Assembly (NCBI GenBank): GCA_030430515.1
Contig: JAUIKX010000132.1
Span: 1 to 9,382 of the forward strand
Reading direction: 5' to 3'
DNA length: 9,382 bases
From: Gammaproteobacteria bacterium
Lineage (GTDB): Bacteria > Pseudomonadota > Gammaproteobacteria > Pseudomonadales > Azotimanducaceae
In this document: positions 1-6,866 of the stretch, piece by piece
Numbering within the stretch: the first letter of the stretch is position 1
How the letters are laid out: each line of letters begins with the position of its first letter
Position numbers and translations under genes: made by a program
The notes under the pieces: generated by a model
What the model saw: the letters and a program-made list of their open reading frames with translations, nothing else
What the model was told of the DNA's origin: nothing
Databases searched by the model: none

Positions 1-147
1 ACCATCGCGGATGGGCGGTCCAAACCCAAGAGTCGATCCCGGCCGCAGCTCCAGAACCGCCTGAGCGAGTACGTGTGCGAGGCTGTGCCGCACCCGATAC
101 AGCGCATCGTCTTCGACGGCATCACCGCTGTGTTCAAACTGTGCCAT
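1..147 (-). CDS. thrS: Threonyl-tRNA synthetase, N-terminal fragment (runs off left edge)
   Basis: ThrS charges tRNA-Thr with threonine in the cytoplasm and removes mischarged serine through an N-terminal editing domain. The 49 visible codons read from ATG at 147 down to base 1 with no stop. Residues 17-31 (YRVRHSLAHVLAQAV) match the start of the ThrS editing domain, including the HxxxH pair at His21 and His25. The following LGFGPPIRDG matches the GPxIxDGFYYD motif of the family. In E. coli ThrS the first of these histidines is residue 73, so this protein has only about 18 residues before the editing domain and no room for a TGS domain. The start is supported by AGGAG at 159-155, seven bases before the ATG. 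An attenuator lies directly upstream. Family assignment rests on this short stretch, but the motifs are specific; the free-standing AlaX editing family has a different motif context. Confidence 0.88.
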   Translation of the reverse strand, partial: MAQFEHSGDAVEDDALYRVRHSLAHVLAQAVLELRPGSTLGFGPPIRDG

Positions 148-200
148 GGATCTTCTCCTGTCGTTCTTTTTACATCACGTCTTTTTCGGCGCCCAGAACC

Positions 201-232
201 AAAAAACCCCGGAAGGCGTACCACCCGGGGTT
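201..232 (-). terminator. Intrinsic terminator of the thrS attenuator
   Basis: On the minus strand, AACCCCGG (232-225) and CCGGGGTT (212-205) form a perfect 8-bp stem around a 12-nt loop, and six T residues (206-201) overlap and follow the 3' arm. It lies after the thrS promoter and leader peptide but 53 nt before the thrS start codon, so it can only act as a leader terminator for thrS. There is no matching T-run on the plus strand. Confidence 0.88.
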
Positions 233-255
233 GATCTGATGAATCCCGCGGCGGC
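220..255 (-). promoter_or_regulatory. Proposed antiterminator pairing in the thrS leader
   Basis: In the minus-strand RNA, GCCGCC (255-250) can pair with GGUGGU (225-220, two G-U pairs), and CGGG-A-UU (248-242) can pair with AA-C-CCCG (232-226), with one A/C mismatch and one bulged G at 249. The loop is nine nucleotides (241-233). This structure uses the whole 5' arm of the terminator, so the two are mutually exclusive. It also uses the 3' arm of the hairpin at 249-272, so it forms only when that hairpin does not. Pairing was done by eye; no folding energy was calculated. Confidence 0.62.
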
Positions 256-272
256 TGTTATGGGAGCCGCCG
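249..272 (-). promoter_or_regulatory. GC-rich hairpin (anti-antiterminator) in the thrS leader
   Basis: CGGCGGCT (272-265) and AGCCGCCG (256-249) form a perfect 8-bp stem with an 8-nt loop. No T-run follows, so it is not a terminator. Its 5' arm, as CACGGCGGC (274-266), can instead pair with GCCGTCGTG (311-303) inside the leader-peptide coding region: nine base pairs with one G-U. That GCCGTCGTG can in turn pair with CACGAC (335-330), which covers Thr codons 12-13. These are the alternating 1:2, 2:3 and 3:4 pairings of a ribosome-controlled attenuator. Confidence 0.68.
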
Positions 273-283
273 TGCGCGTTGTC

Positions 284-367
284 TCAAACTGGCAAACGCA
301 AACACGACGGCCACCTGGTAGTGACGTCGGTCGTGCTTTCAGTCGTGATAGAGTTTGGGTAACGCAT
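284..367 (-). CDS. thrS leader peptide (27 aa, threonine-rich)
   Basis: A short ORF runs from ATG at 367-365 to TGA at 286-284. It encodes 27 residues with threonine at codons 8-9, 12-13 and 16-17: three Thr-Thr pairs, using ACG, ACT and ACC. It lies between a promoter-like element and an intrinsic terminator, all pointing at thrS. When charged tRNA-Thr is scarce, a ribosome stalled around codons 12-13 would cover segment 335-330 and free segment 311-303. The RNA would then shift to the antiterminator and allow thrS transcription. There is no proper Shine-Dalgarno sequence; the only candidate, GGGA, is two bases from the ATG. The predicted transcript start is about three bases before the ATG, so translation may be leaderless. 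The peptide probably has no function apart from its translation. Confidence 0.82.
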   Translation of the reverse strand: MRYPNSITTESTTDVTTRWPSCLRLPV

Positions 368-376
368 AGTCCCGCA

Positions 377-404
377 ATGATAGTCGCGCCCGCACTGATT
401 GCAA
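377..404 (-). promoter_or_regulatory. Sigma70-like promoter for the thrS leader
   Basis: On the minus strand, -35 TTGCAA (404-399, four of six consensus bases) is separated by 16 bp from -10 TATCAT (382-377, five of six). Transcription would start near the A at 370, placing the leader-peptide ATG (367) about three nucleotides into the RNA. The position fits the need for a promoter before the leader peptide. It lies inside the gap between the divergent thrS and hscC genes. No plus-strand promoter for hscC could be identified with confidence in the same gap. Confidence 0.6.
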
Positions 405-451
405 CTTGCTGTGCAGGCAGATCAACAAACCGTTCAAGGAAAGGAACTCAC

Positions 452-2158
452 TTGAGCAGCATCATCGGTATCGATCTCGGCACCACCAACAGCCTGATCG
501 CGGCATGGCACAACGGTGAAAGCCGGCTGATCACCAATGCAGCAGGCAGCTACCTGACGCCCAGCGCGGTCAGCTTCGACAACGACCACGTTCTGATCGG
601 CGAAGCCGCCGCCAACCGGGTCATCACCCATCCGGCCGAGACATTCTCGTACTTCAAGCGCGACATGGGCACGCCGAAACGGTTCGGCAACGGCCGCAAA
701 GCGCTGCGTGCCGAGGACCTTTCTGCGCTGGTCATACGCCAGCTGCTGGATGACGCCGAACTGGTGCTCGGCACGCGTCCCAGCGAGGCAGTCATTTCCG
801 TGCCCGCCTACTTCAGCGATGCTCAAAGGCATGCGACCCGCGCAGCGGGGCAGATCGCCGGCCTGACTGTAGAGCGGCTCATCAACGAACCAACCGCAGC
901 AGCCATGGCCCACGGGCTCCATGAAAACGCAGACGGCCGAACAATCGTCGTCATCGACCTCGGCGGCGGAACCCTGGATGTGTCGGTGGTGGAGTGCTTC
1001 GATGGGGTCATGGAGGTGCACGCCAGTGCCGGTGACAACAATCTCGGCGGACGGGACTTCGATGAGCTGCTCCGGGCCTGGTTCGTGAAGACCCACAGCA
1101 TCGACTATATCGGCCTCGAGCTATCCGCGCGCAACCGGTTGGTCAGGGCCTGCCAGCAGGCTCGGCATGACCTGTCGAGCTCACACAACACGGAGCTGAC
1201 GATCACAGCCGGCAAGGGCCGACGTCAGAAGACATACACCTCGGCGCTGGACCGGGCGCATTTCGAGAAGCTGGCCGCGCCGCTACTCAATCGCCTGCAG
1301 ATTGTCGTGGAGCGCGCCATTCGCGACTGCCGCCTGTCGCTCCAGGCCATCGACGACATCGTGCTCGTAGGTGGCGCCACCCGCATGCCCGTGGTTCGTA
1401 ACCTCATCGGCCGGATGTTCCGGCGCCTGCCAGCCGCCAACGTGGATCCGGATCAGATCGTCGCGCGCGGTGCGGCCATACAGGCTGCACTGAAAGCAAG
1501 AGACAGCTCGCTGGAAGACGTGGTGCTCACCGACGTTTCGCCGTACACCCTCGGTATCGGCATTGCTCGGGAAACCGATCGAGATCAATGGAGCGAGGGC
1601 TTTTACCTCCCAATCATCGAACGCAACTCCCGGGTACCCGTCAGCCGGATGGATACCGTCCATCCCATTTCTGAGCTTCAGAAAACCGTCACCGTGCCGA
1701 TTTTTCAGGGCGAGAGCCGACTGGTGAAAAACAACATCAGACTCGGCGAGATCGAAGTGCCGGTCGGCAAAGGGGATGATCGCAGTGTGCAGGTTCGTTT
1801 CACCTACGATATCAACGGCATTCTCGAGGTCGACGTCGAGGTCCCCGGTACAGGTGAACATCGCAACCTGGTCATCAACAGCTCAGGAAAAATGCTGAGC
1901 GAAGAGGACATCCGCAAGAGCCTTCAGTCCATCAGCCACCTCAAGGTGCTACCACGTGAAACGATCCAGAACGTCACCACGCTGTCCCGCGCCGAGCGGA
2001 TGTATGAAGAAGCCCTTGGCGAGGAGCGCAGCTACATTGGTGAGCTGATCGCCCGATTCGAGCGCATTCTGGACGGCCAGGACCCCGAACAGATCGACGC
2101 AGCAAGAGCCGAGCTTGCTCAGCTTCTCGACGATCTGGACCAGGGGCGTTTTCGTTGA
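452..2158 (+). CDS. hscC: HscC-type Hsp70 chaperone
   Basis: Hsp70 proteins bind exposed hydrophobic peptides in an ATP-driven cycle triggered by J-domain partners. The 568-residue protein starts at TTG 452, with AAGGA at 441-445 six bases upstream; the reading frame continues upstream to 146, but that part does not resemble Hsp70 and overlaps the thrS leader. It shows the phosphate-1 loop IGIDLGTTNS (5-14), VISVPAYFSDAQR (114-126), the phosphate-2 loop DLGGGTLDVSV (169-179), the adenosine motif IVLVGGATRMP (303-313) and the interdomain linker DVSPYTLGIG (361-370). The substrate-binding domain follows, with SYDINGLLEVDV-like FTYDINGILEVDV (450-462), and a short lid ends at 568. The length, NEPTAAAMAHGL, the linker and the SBD resemble E. 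coli HscC (556 aa), not the longer DnaK. The next gene encodes a J-domain protein, as expected for an HscC system. In E. coli, HscC is a specialised Hsp70 reported to exchange nucleotide quickly and to interact with sigma70. Confidence 0.93.
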   Translation: MSSIIGIDLGTTNSLIAAWHNGESRLITNAAGSYLTPSAVSFDNDHVLIGEAAANRVITHPAETFSYFKRDMGTPKRFGNGRKALRAEDLSALVIRQLLDDAELVLGTRPSEAVISVPAYFSDAQRHATRAAGQIAGLTVERLINEPTAAAMAHGLHENADGRTIVVIDLGGGTLDVSVVECFDGVMEVHASAGDNNLGGRDFDELLRAWFVKTHSIDYIGLELSARNRLVRACQQARHDLSSSHNTELTITAGKGRRQKTYTSALDRAHFEKLAAPLLNRLQIVVERAIRDCRLSLQAIDDIVLVGGATRMPVVRNLIGRMFRRLPAANVDPDQIVARGAAIQAALKARDSSLEDVVLTDVSPYTLGIGIARETDRDQWSEGFYLPIIERNSRVPVSRMDTVHPISELQKTVTVPIFQGESRLVKNNIRLGEIEVPVGKGDDRSVQVRFTYDINGILEVDVEVPGTGEHRNLVINSSGKMLSEEDIRKSLQSISHLKVLPRETIQNVTTLSRAERMYEEALGEERSYIGELIARFERILDGQDPEQIDAARAELAQLLDDLDQGRFR

Positions 2159-3384
2159 ACGCCTGGGAAGTTCTGGAGATTGACGCCACCCGCGACGTAC
2201 GGGCCATCAAATCTGCCTACGCAAAAAAACTGAAGATAACCCGCCCTGACGATGACCCGGATGCCTATCATGTGTTGGTGCGGGCCTACGAACAGGCTCT
2301 GGAATACGCTGCTGGAGAGGCACCGGACGACCCCATGCCGGCTGCCGCGGACACCTCGATCCTGGATGCCGATGCAGCAGATGATGAGGCGCCGGATGCC
2401 GCCGTCATCTACATCAACAGGCTGCAGGGTTGGCTGTCGACCCCCATGCCCTGGGACGACAGCGACACCTACGTAGCGCTTCGCGATGATCCGGTGCTCG
2501 ATGAGCTCGAGCACCGCGAGCCCCTTCGCCTGTGGATACTCGAAGCGCTCATCGAGCGGCGAAATGCCCGTGATGAAGCGATCGAAGACTGGCGCTTCGC
2601 AAGGGTCGTACAGGCATTCAATGAAAAGCTGGGGTGGCAGGCCCACGAGCTCGAGCTTGCCCACTACATCAACGAAAACGATCTCGACTGGCTGGCAATG
2701 ACGCTGCAACCTGGCAGTGGCGCCCACACTGAAACATCCGACAGCACCAGCGCGCGGCTGAGCAACTACCTGTTCAAAGCGATCGCGATATTCTTCATCG
2801 TCATGTTCGTCATCCGCTGTCCGGCCTATCTCGAAAGCCTGAGCGGCAACATCTCGGGTCAGCTCAGCGAGCTCGACCAGCAGATGCTGGAGGTCGTTTA
2901 CGAACGCACACAAAGAGGCGCACACGATGAAGCGTTATCGATCGTAAGCGAGCAACTCGAACGGTTCGGCGATGATGGTCCGCGCATGGCGCCCTGGCTC
3001 CGGGCCCGCGGCGTGCTGTACTGGCAGATGAAGCGGTACGAAGCTGCGCGGCAGGACCTGAAGCGTGCCGTCGCAGTAACGAACGAGAACGATATCGATC
3101 TTCTCAATCTGCTCGCCTGGTTCTACGCAGTGGCAGACGACCCCAAAGTTCGTGACGGGCAGCGCGCCGTGGCGCTGGCCCTGAAAGCCAACCGGCTGGC
3201 ACCTGAGTCCGTTCCCTTGATCGACACGCTGGCTGCCGCCTACGCTCGCAACGGAGAATTTCCGCAGGCAATCGAGGAGCAGAAACGAGCGCTTGGGCTC
3301 CTGAAGGTCGAAGACCCGAACCGCAGAGGGTTTGAGCTTCGCCTGGAAATGTACGAAAGGGGTGAAGCGTACACCGACGGTTGA
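2155..3384 (+). CDS. Membrane-anchored J-domain/TPR protein, likely HscC co-chaperone
   Basis: This 409-residue protein has an N-terminal J-like domain (about 2-52: WEVLEIDATRDVRAIKSAYA, then RAYEQALEY). A DjlB/DjlC-type protein is expected beside hscC. The invariant HPD tripeptide is replaced by RPD at 30-32. An acidic, Ala-rich linker (53-85) follows, then a helical region, a single membrane segment (about 204-221, FKAIAIFFIVMFVIR) and three TPR-like helical pairs (about 279-312, 313-349 and 353-386, with LLNLLAWFYAVA and LIDTLAAAYARNGEFPQAI). The TTG start overlaps the hscC stop by four bases (TTGA, 2155-2158) and has AGGGG at 2142-2146, so translation is probably coupled. The likely role is to recruit or stimulate HscC at the inner membrane. 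Whether the TPR part faces cytoplasm or periplasm cannot be decided. The His-to-Arg change makes full ATPase stimulation uncertain. Confidence 0.82.
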   Translation: MNAWEVLEIDATRDVRAIKSAYAKKLKITRPDDDPDAYHVLVRAYEQALEYAAGEAPDDPMPAAADTSILDADAADDEAPDAAVIYINRLQGWLSTPMPWDDSDTYVALRDDPVLDELEHREPLRLWILEALIERRNARDEAIEDWRFARVVQAFNEKLGWQAHELELAHYINENDLDWLAMTLQPGSGAHTETSDSTSARLSNYLFKAIAIFFIVMFVIRCPAYLESLSGNISGQLSELDQQMLEVVYERTQRGAHDEALSIVSEQLERFGDDGPRMAPWLRARGVLYWQMKRYEAARQDLKRAVAVTNENDIDLLNLLAWFYAVADDPKVRDGQRAVALALKANRLAPESVPLIDTLAAAYARNGEFPQAIEEQKRALGLLKVEDPNRRGFELRLEMYERGEAYTDG

Positions 3385-3396
3385 CCCATGTAGAAT
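3368..3396 (+). promoter_or_regulatory. Possible promoter before the MscS-family gene
   Basis: TAGAAT (3391-3396, five of six -10 bases) lies six bases before the ATG of the MscS gene. A weak -35 match, CGTACA (3368-3373), is 17 bp upstream within the end of the preceding gene. Initiation would fall at or beside the ATG (3403), giving a leaderless mRNA, and no Shine-Dalgarno sequence is visible there. It may be an internal operon promoter, since the upstream gene ends only 18 bases earlier; chance is possible because the -35 is poor. Confidence 0.4.
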
Positions 3397-3402
3397 CGAC
3401 GC

Positions 3403-4422
3403 ATGGAACAGCTGACAGAATCTCTTCTGACCTGGGCGTTGCCACTTGCCATCGTGGCGGCCGTATCAACGCTCTTCGCCTGGCTACTATCCCGCCTTCT
3501 GCCGGCCGATGCCGAAAACAGCCTGCCAAGACAGCTTGCTTTCGTGATTCTGGGGCTGCTCGTGCCGGTGGCGCTCATTCTCGCACTCCCTCTGGAAAGT
3601 GAAACCCGCGGCCAGCTTCTCAGCCTCTTCGGTCTCGTCGTCACCGCCATCATCGCGCTGGCGTCCACGAGCACGGTAAGCAACGTCATGGCCGGCCTGA
3701 CGTTGCGCGGCATGAACAACTTTCGGCTGGGCGACTTCGTACATGTCAACGAGTACTTCGGCCGCGTCACCGAGCGCGGGTTGATGCACACCGAAATTCA
3801 GAGCGAAGACCGAGACCTGATCACCCTGCCCAACGTTTACCTGGCGCAGAATCCGGTCAAGGTGGTGCGCTCTTCCGGCACCCTCATCTCCACCGATGTT
3901 TCCATCGGTTACGACGTGCACCGGGTGAAGGTCACAGATGCCCTGCTCGTCGCTGCAGCCGATGCCGAGCTCAGAGATGCGTTCGTGCAGATCACCGAGC
4001 TCGGTAGCTTTGCCATCCATTACCGTGTCAGCGGCTTTCTGAGCGATGTCTCCAGCCTGGTCAGCAAGCGCACCCAGTTGCGCGCTAAAGCGATCGACGC
4101 GCTCCACGCGGCCGGCATCGAAATCATGACACCCAACGTCATGGCACAGCGTCCGCTGCACAGTGAAGCTGCCCTGCTCCCCCCCGCACACTACGGCGCG
4201 GAGCCCACGCCCACCCAGGCTGCCGAGCAGCTGATGTTCGACAAGGCGGAAGTAGCCGCCCGCATCGACAAATTCAACGCCGACAAGTTGCGCCTGGAGG
4301 GTGAGATCGCCGAACTCAGCGATGACCCCGACGGCAACGAGCACCGCATCCGCTGGCGGCAACGGCAGATCGAAGCGCTGGATGAAATGCTCAGCACGCT
4401 GCATCAGGGACACGACGCTTGA
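3403..4422 (+). CDS. MscS-family small-conductance mechanosensitive channel
   Basis: MscS channels open under membrane tension and release solutes during hypo-osmotic shock. The 339-residue protein has three hydrophobic segments (about 7-33, 43-63 and 69-103). The third runs into the conserved loop NFRLGDFVHVNEYFGRV (106-122), followed by ITLPNVYLAQNPVKV (140-154), the typical MscS beta-domain entrance. An alpha/beta cytoplasmic portion (160-250) follows, ending near MTPNVMAQR, where many MscS proteins have a similar PxP/Q motif. A charged, probably coiled-coil tail (273-335) extends beyond the usual MscS end. The glycine/alanine packing pattern of the E. coli MscS pore helix is only weakly visible (IIALASTSTVSNVMAGLTLRG), so gating may differ. 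The gene starts 18 bases after the J-protein stop and ends seven bases before the chosen lon start. A moderate alternative is an ion-conducting MscS relative with a signalling role. Confidence 0.88.
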   Translation: MEQLTESLLTWALPLAIVAAVSTLFAWLLSRLLPADAENSLPRQLAFVILGLLVPVALILALPLESETRGQLLSLFGLVVTAIIALASTSTVSNVMAGLTLRGMNNFRLGDFVHVNEYFGRVTERGLMHTEIQSEDRDLITLPNVYLAQNPVKVVRSSGTLISTDVSIGYDVHRVKVTDALLVAAADAELRDAFVQITELGSFAIHYRVSGFLSDVSSLVSKRTQLRAKAIDALHAAGIEIMTPNVMAQRPLHSEAALLPPAHYGAEPTPTQAAEQLMFDKAEVAARIDKFNADKLRLEGEIAELSDDPDGNEHRIRWRQRQIEALDEMLSTLHQGHDA

Positions 4423-4429
4423 AAGCGGC

Positions 4430-6841
4430 ATGGTCCGCCCCCACAAAGCGGGAATGGACATCGATCATGACTTCGAGAACGACAGCGCTCCGGTAGAACC
4501 CTCTGGACAGCAGATCATGCTGCCCGGCGAAGGCCTGCCTGGGCTTCTTCACGTGCTGCCGCAGGAGCAGCGGCCCTTTTTCCCCGGGCAGGCCATTCCG
4601 CTCCTGATGAGCGCCGATGTCTGGCAGCCCACTCTGGAAGCCATCCGCGACCGGGGAGACAATGTCGTTGGTCTCATCGCCACGCGGCAGGATTACGACG
4701 ACGTCCCGGCAGCAGGCGACCTGTACGACGTGGGCACGGTCTGCCGGGTGCACCGGGTGCATCGAGAGGGCGACATGCTGCAGGTGCTCCTGGAGGGCCT
4801 GAAGCGCTTCCGGGTGCGCCAGTGGAGCCGTGAGACTCCGCCGCTGCTGGCAAGCGTGCAGTATCTGGCTGATCGAACCGACGCGCAGAACGCCGAGCAG
4901 AAGGCTTACGCCGTCGCCATCATCAACACCATCAAAGAGCTGATTCCCTTGAACCCGCTCTACGGTGAGGAGTTGAAGGTATTTCTCTCCCGATCGAGTC
5001 CGAACCAACCCGCCATCCTGGCTGATTTCGCCGCCAGCCTGACCACGGCAAGCAAGGCTGATCTTCAGGATGTGCTGGAAGCCGTCGATCTGCAGAAGCG
5101 CCTGGAAAAGGTCGTGGAACTCCTCCACCGCGAGGTGAAAATCGCCGAAGCGCAAATGGAGATCCGTCAGCACGTTGAAAAGGAGATTCAGGGACACCAG
5201 CGCAAGCACGTGCTTCAGGAGCAGCTGAAATACATCCAGCAGGAGCTCGGCTTGTCGAAAGACGACAAGACAGCGGAGATCGAACGGCTGAAAGCCCGCG
5301 CTGATGAAATCGAACTCAGCGATGCCGCTCGGGAGCGCTTCGATGAAGAACTTTCCAAGCTGTCGATGCTCGAAACCGGCTCTCCGGAATGGAGCGTGAC
5401 GCGGAACTACCTGGACTGGCTCACCGCCCTGCCGTGGGGGGAGTTCACCGACGACGCCACAGACCTGAACAAAGCCGCCCGGGTGCTCGACAGCCACCAC
5501 GAGGGCCTGGATGACGTAAAGGAACGCATCCTCGAATTTCTCGCCCTGGGCATCAGCCGTGGTGATGCCGCCGGCACCATCATCTGCCTGGCAGGCCCGC
5601 CCGGTGTCGGCAAGACGTCGCTGGGCAAAGCAGTCGCCGAAGCGCTGAACCGGAAATTCTTCCGTTTCTCCGTGGGCGGTATGCGCGACGAAGCAGAGAT
5701 CAAAGGTCACCGCCGTACCTATATTGGCGCCCTGCCCGGCAAACTCCTGCAGGCACTCAAAGACACCGGCTCTCAGAACCCGGTCATCATGCTGGACGAG
5801 ATCGACAAGATCGGCGCTTCCTACCAGGGAGACCCCGCTTCAGCACTTCTGGAGGTGCTGGACCCTGAGCAGAACAGCCACTTCCGCGATCACTACCTGG
5901 ACGTCGACTTCGATCTGTCGAAGGTGATGTTCATCTGCACCGCCAATCAGCTCGACACCATTCCGGGCCCCCTGCTCGACCGCATGGAGGTGATCCGGCT
6001 GTCGGGATACCTGGACAAGGAAAAGCTGGCCATCGCCAGAAAACATCTGTGGCCGCGCCAGCTGGAGCGGGCCGGCATCGACAGGAAGGATGTCCGTATC
6101 GACGCAGCCGCACTGCGCGAAGTCATCGAACACTACTCCCGCGAGGCGGGCGTGCGTCAACTGGACAAGCACCTTGCCGCCATCGTGCGCAAGGCCGTGG
6201 TGCGCACGCTGAAGGGCGAACAGACACCGCTACGCATCGGTAAAGCAGACATCCGGGAACTGCTCGGCGCGCCCCTGTATCAGAAGGAGCGCAAGCAGAG
6301 CGGCATCGGTGTGGTGACCGGCCTCGCCTGGACAGCGCTCGGTGGGGCGACGCTACCCGTGGAGGCGACGCTGGTGCATCGCAATGCTGCTCAGCTGAAG
6401 CTGACCGGACAGCTGGGTGAGGTGATGCAGGAGTCCGCCAACATCGCCCACAGCTATGTGCGGGCCAACGCAGCGAAGCTAGGCGTGGCCGAGGATTACT
6501 TCGACAGCGCAGCGCTTCATATCCACGTGCCCGCCGGAGCCACCCCTAAAGATGGGCCAAGTGCCGGCGTGACCATCGCTACCGCTCTGCTTTCTCTAGC
6601 GCTCGGCAAGCGCATGAAGGGTGGATTCGCGATGACTGGCGAATTGACGCTCACGGGTCAAGTCTATCCGGTGGGCGGAATTCGTGAGAAGCTTCTGGCC
6701 GCTAAACGTCAAGGGATCAAAAACGTGGTGCTGCCAGCGGATAACGAACGCGATGTGCAGGAAGTGCCCGAGCACATCCGCTCGGGAATCAACATCTACT
6801 ACGCACGGCAATTCGACGAGGTGGCCTCGCTCGTTCTGTAG
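4430..6841 (+). CDS. lon: Lon ATP-dependent protease, AsrA-like
   Basis: Lon degrades misfolded and regulatory proteins in the cytoplasm as a homohexamer. With ATG 4430 the protein is 803 residues; ATG 4454 (795) is an almost equal alternative, and neither has a strong Shine-Dalgarno. The frame is open further upstream to 4301, but that part overlaps the MscS gene and looks spurious. Domains in order are the LON N-domain (about 36-230, with RPFFPGQAIPLLM), a coiled coil (about 240-310, from MEIRQHVEKEI), the AAA+ module with Walker A GPPGVGKT (389-396, Lys395) and Walker B MLDEID (Asp456-Glu457), and the peptidase domain (about 620-803). The Ser-Lys dyad is intact: Ser711 in DGPSAG and Lys754 in REKLLAAK, 43 apart as in E. 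coli Lon. The RPFFP sequence resembles the AsrA-type second Lon of pseudomonads and not housekeeping Lon. A stress role is inferred from that and from the chaperone neighbours. Confidence 0.95.
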   Translation: MVRPHKAGMDIDHDFENDSAPVEPSGQQIMLPGEGLPGLLHVLPQEQRPFFPGQAIPLLMSADVWQPTLEAIRDRGDNVVGLIATRQDYDDVPAAGDLYDVGTVCRVHRVHREGDMLQVLLEGLKRFRVRQWSRETPPLLASVQYLADRTDAQNAEQKAYAVAIINTIKELIPLNPLYGEELKVFLSRSSPNQPAILADFAASLTTASKADLQDVLEAVDLQKRLEKVVELLHREVKIAEAQMEIRQHVEKEIQGHQRKHVLQEQLKYIQQELGLSKDDKTAEIERLKARADEIELSDAARERFDEELSKLSMLETGSPEWSVTRNYLDWLTALPWGEFTDDATDLNKAARVLDSHHEGLDDVKERILEFLALGISRGDAAGTIICLAGPPGVGKTSLGKAVAEALNRKFFRFSVGGMRDEAEIKGHRRTYIGALPGKLLQALKDTGSQNPVIMLDEIDKIGASYQGDPASALLEVLDPEQNSHFRDHYLDVDFDLSKVMFICTANQLDTIPGPLLDRMEVIRLSGYLDKEKLAIARKHLWPRQLERAGIDRKDVRIDAAALREVIEHYSREAGVRQLDKHLAAIVRKAVVRTLKGEQTPLRIGKADIRELLGAPLYQKERKQSGIGVVTGLAWTALGGATLPVEATLVHRNAAQLKLTGQLGEVMQESANIAHSYVRANAAKLGVAEDYFDSAALHIHVPAGATPKDGPSAGVTIATALLSLALGKRMKGGFAMTGELTLTGQVYPVGGIREKLLAAKRQGIKNVVLPADNERDVQEVPEHIRSGINIYYARQFDEVASLVL

Positions 6842-6866
6842 CTGAGGCTGCCGTTGCTCGTTTCTC

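Noticed and set aside
215..230. T-box-like sequence GGGTGGTACGCC in the thrS leader, minus strand
   Set aside because: It resembles the T-box core beside a terminator and before a synthetase gene. However, no Stem I architecture with a specifier loop was found, the match to GGGTGGNACCGCG is incomplete, and the Thr-rich ORF with alternating pairings explains the region better. The bases are accounted for as the antiterminator and terminator 5' arm.
355..383. Possible plus-strand hscC promoter (TTGGGT, 17 bp, TGATAG)
   Set aside because: The -10 matches only two of six consensus bases, and no heat-shock sigma32-type elements were found. The hscC promoter remains unidentified.
146..451. Plus-strand N-terminal extension of the Hsp70 reading frame, starting at ATG 146
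   Set aside because: The 102 extra residues do not resemble Hsp70 and lie over the divergent thrS leader and promoter. TTG 452 has a Shine-Dalgarno and begins directly at the conserved Hsp70 N-terminus.
4301..4429. N-terminal extension of the Lon reading frame inside the MscS gene
   Set aside because: The 43 extra residues are low-complexity out-of-frame translation of the MscS tail and have no counterpart in Lon proteins.
3487..4461. Minus-strand open frame (324 codons) opposite the MscS gene
   Set aside because: Shadow frame; the plus-strand protein has unmistakable MscS motifs, and there is no promoter or Shine-Dalgarno evidence for the antisense frame.
4391..5710. Long minus-strand open frame (439 codons) opposite lon
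   Set aside because: Antisense shadow of GC-rich coding sequence; the plus strand carries a clear Lon, and the antisense product has no recognisable domain.
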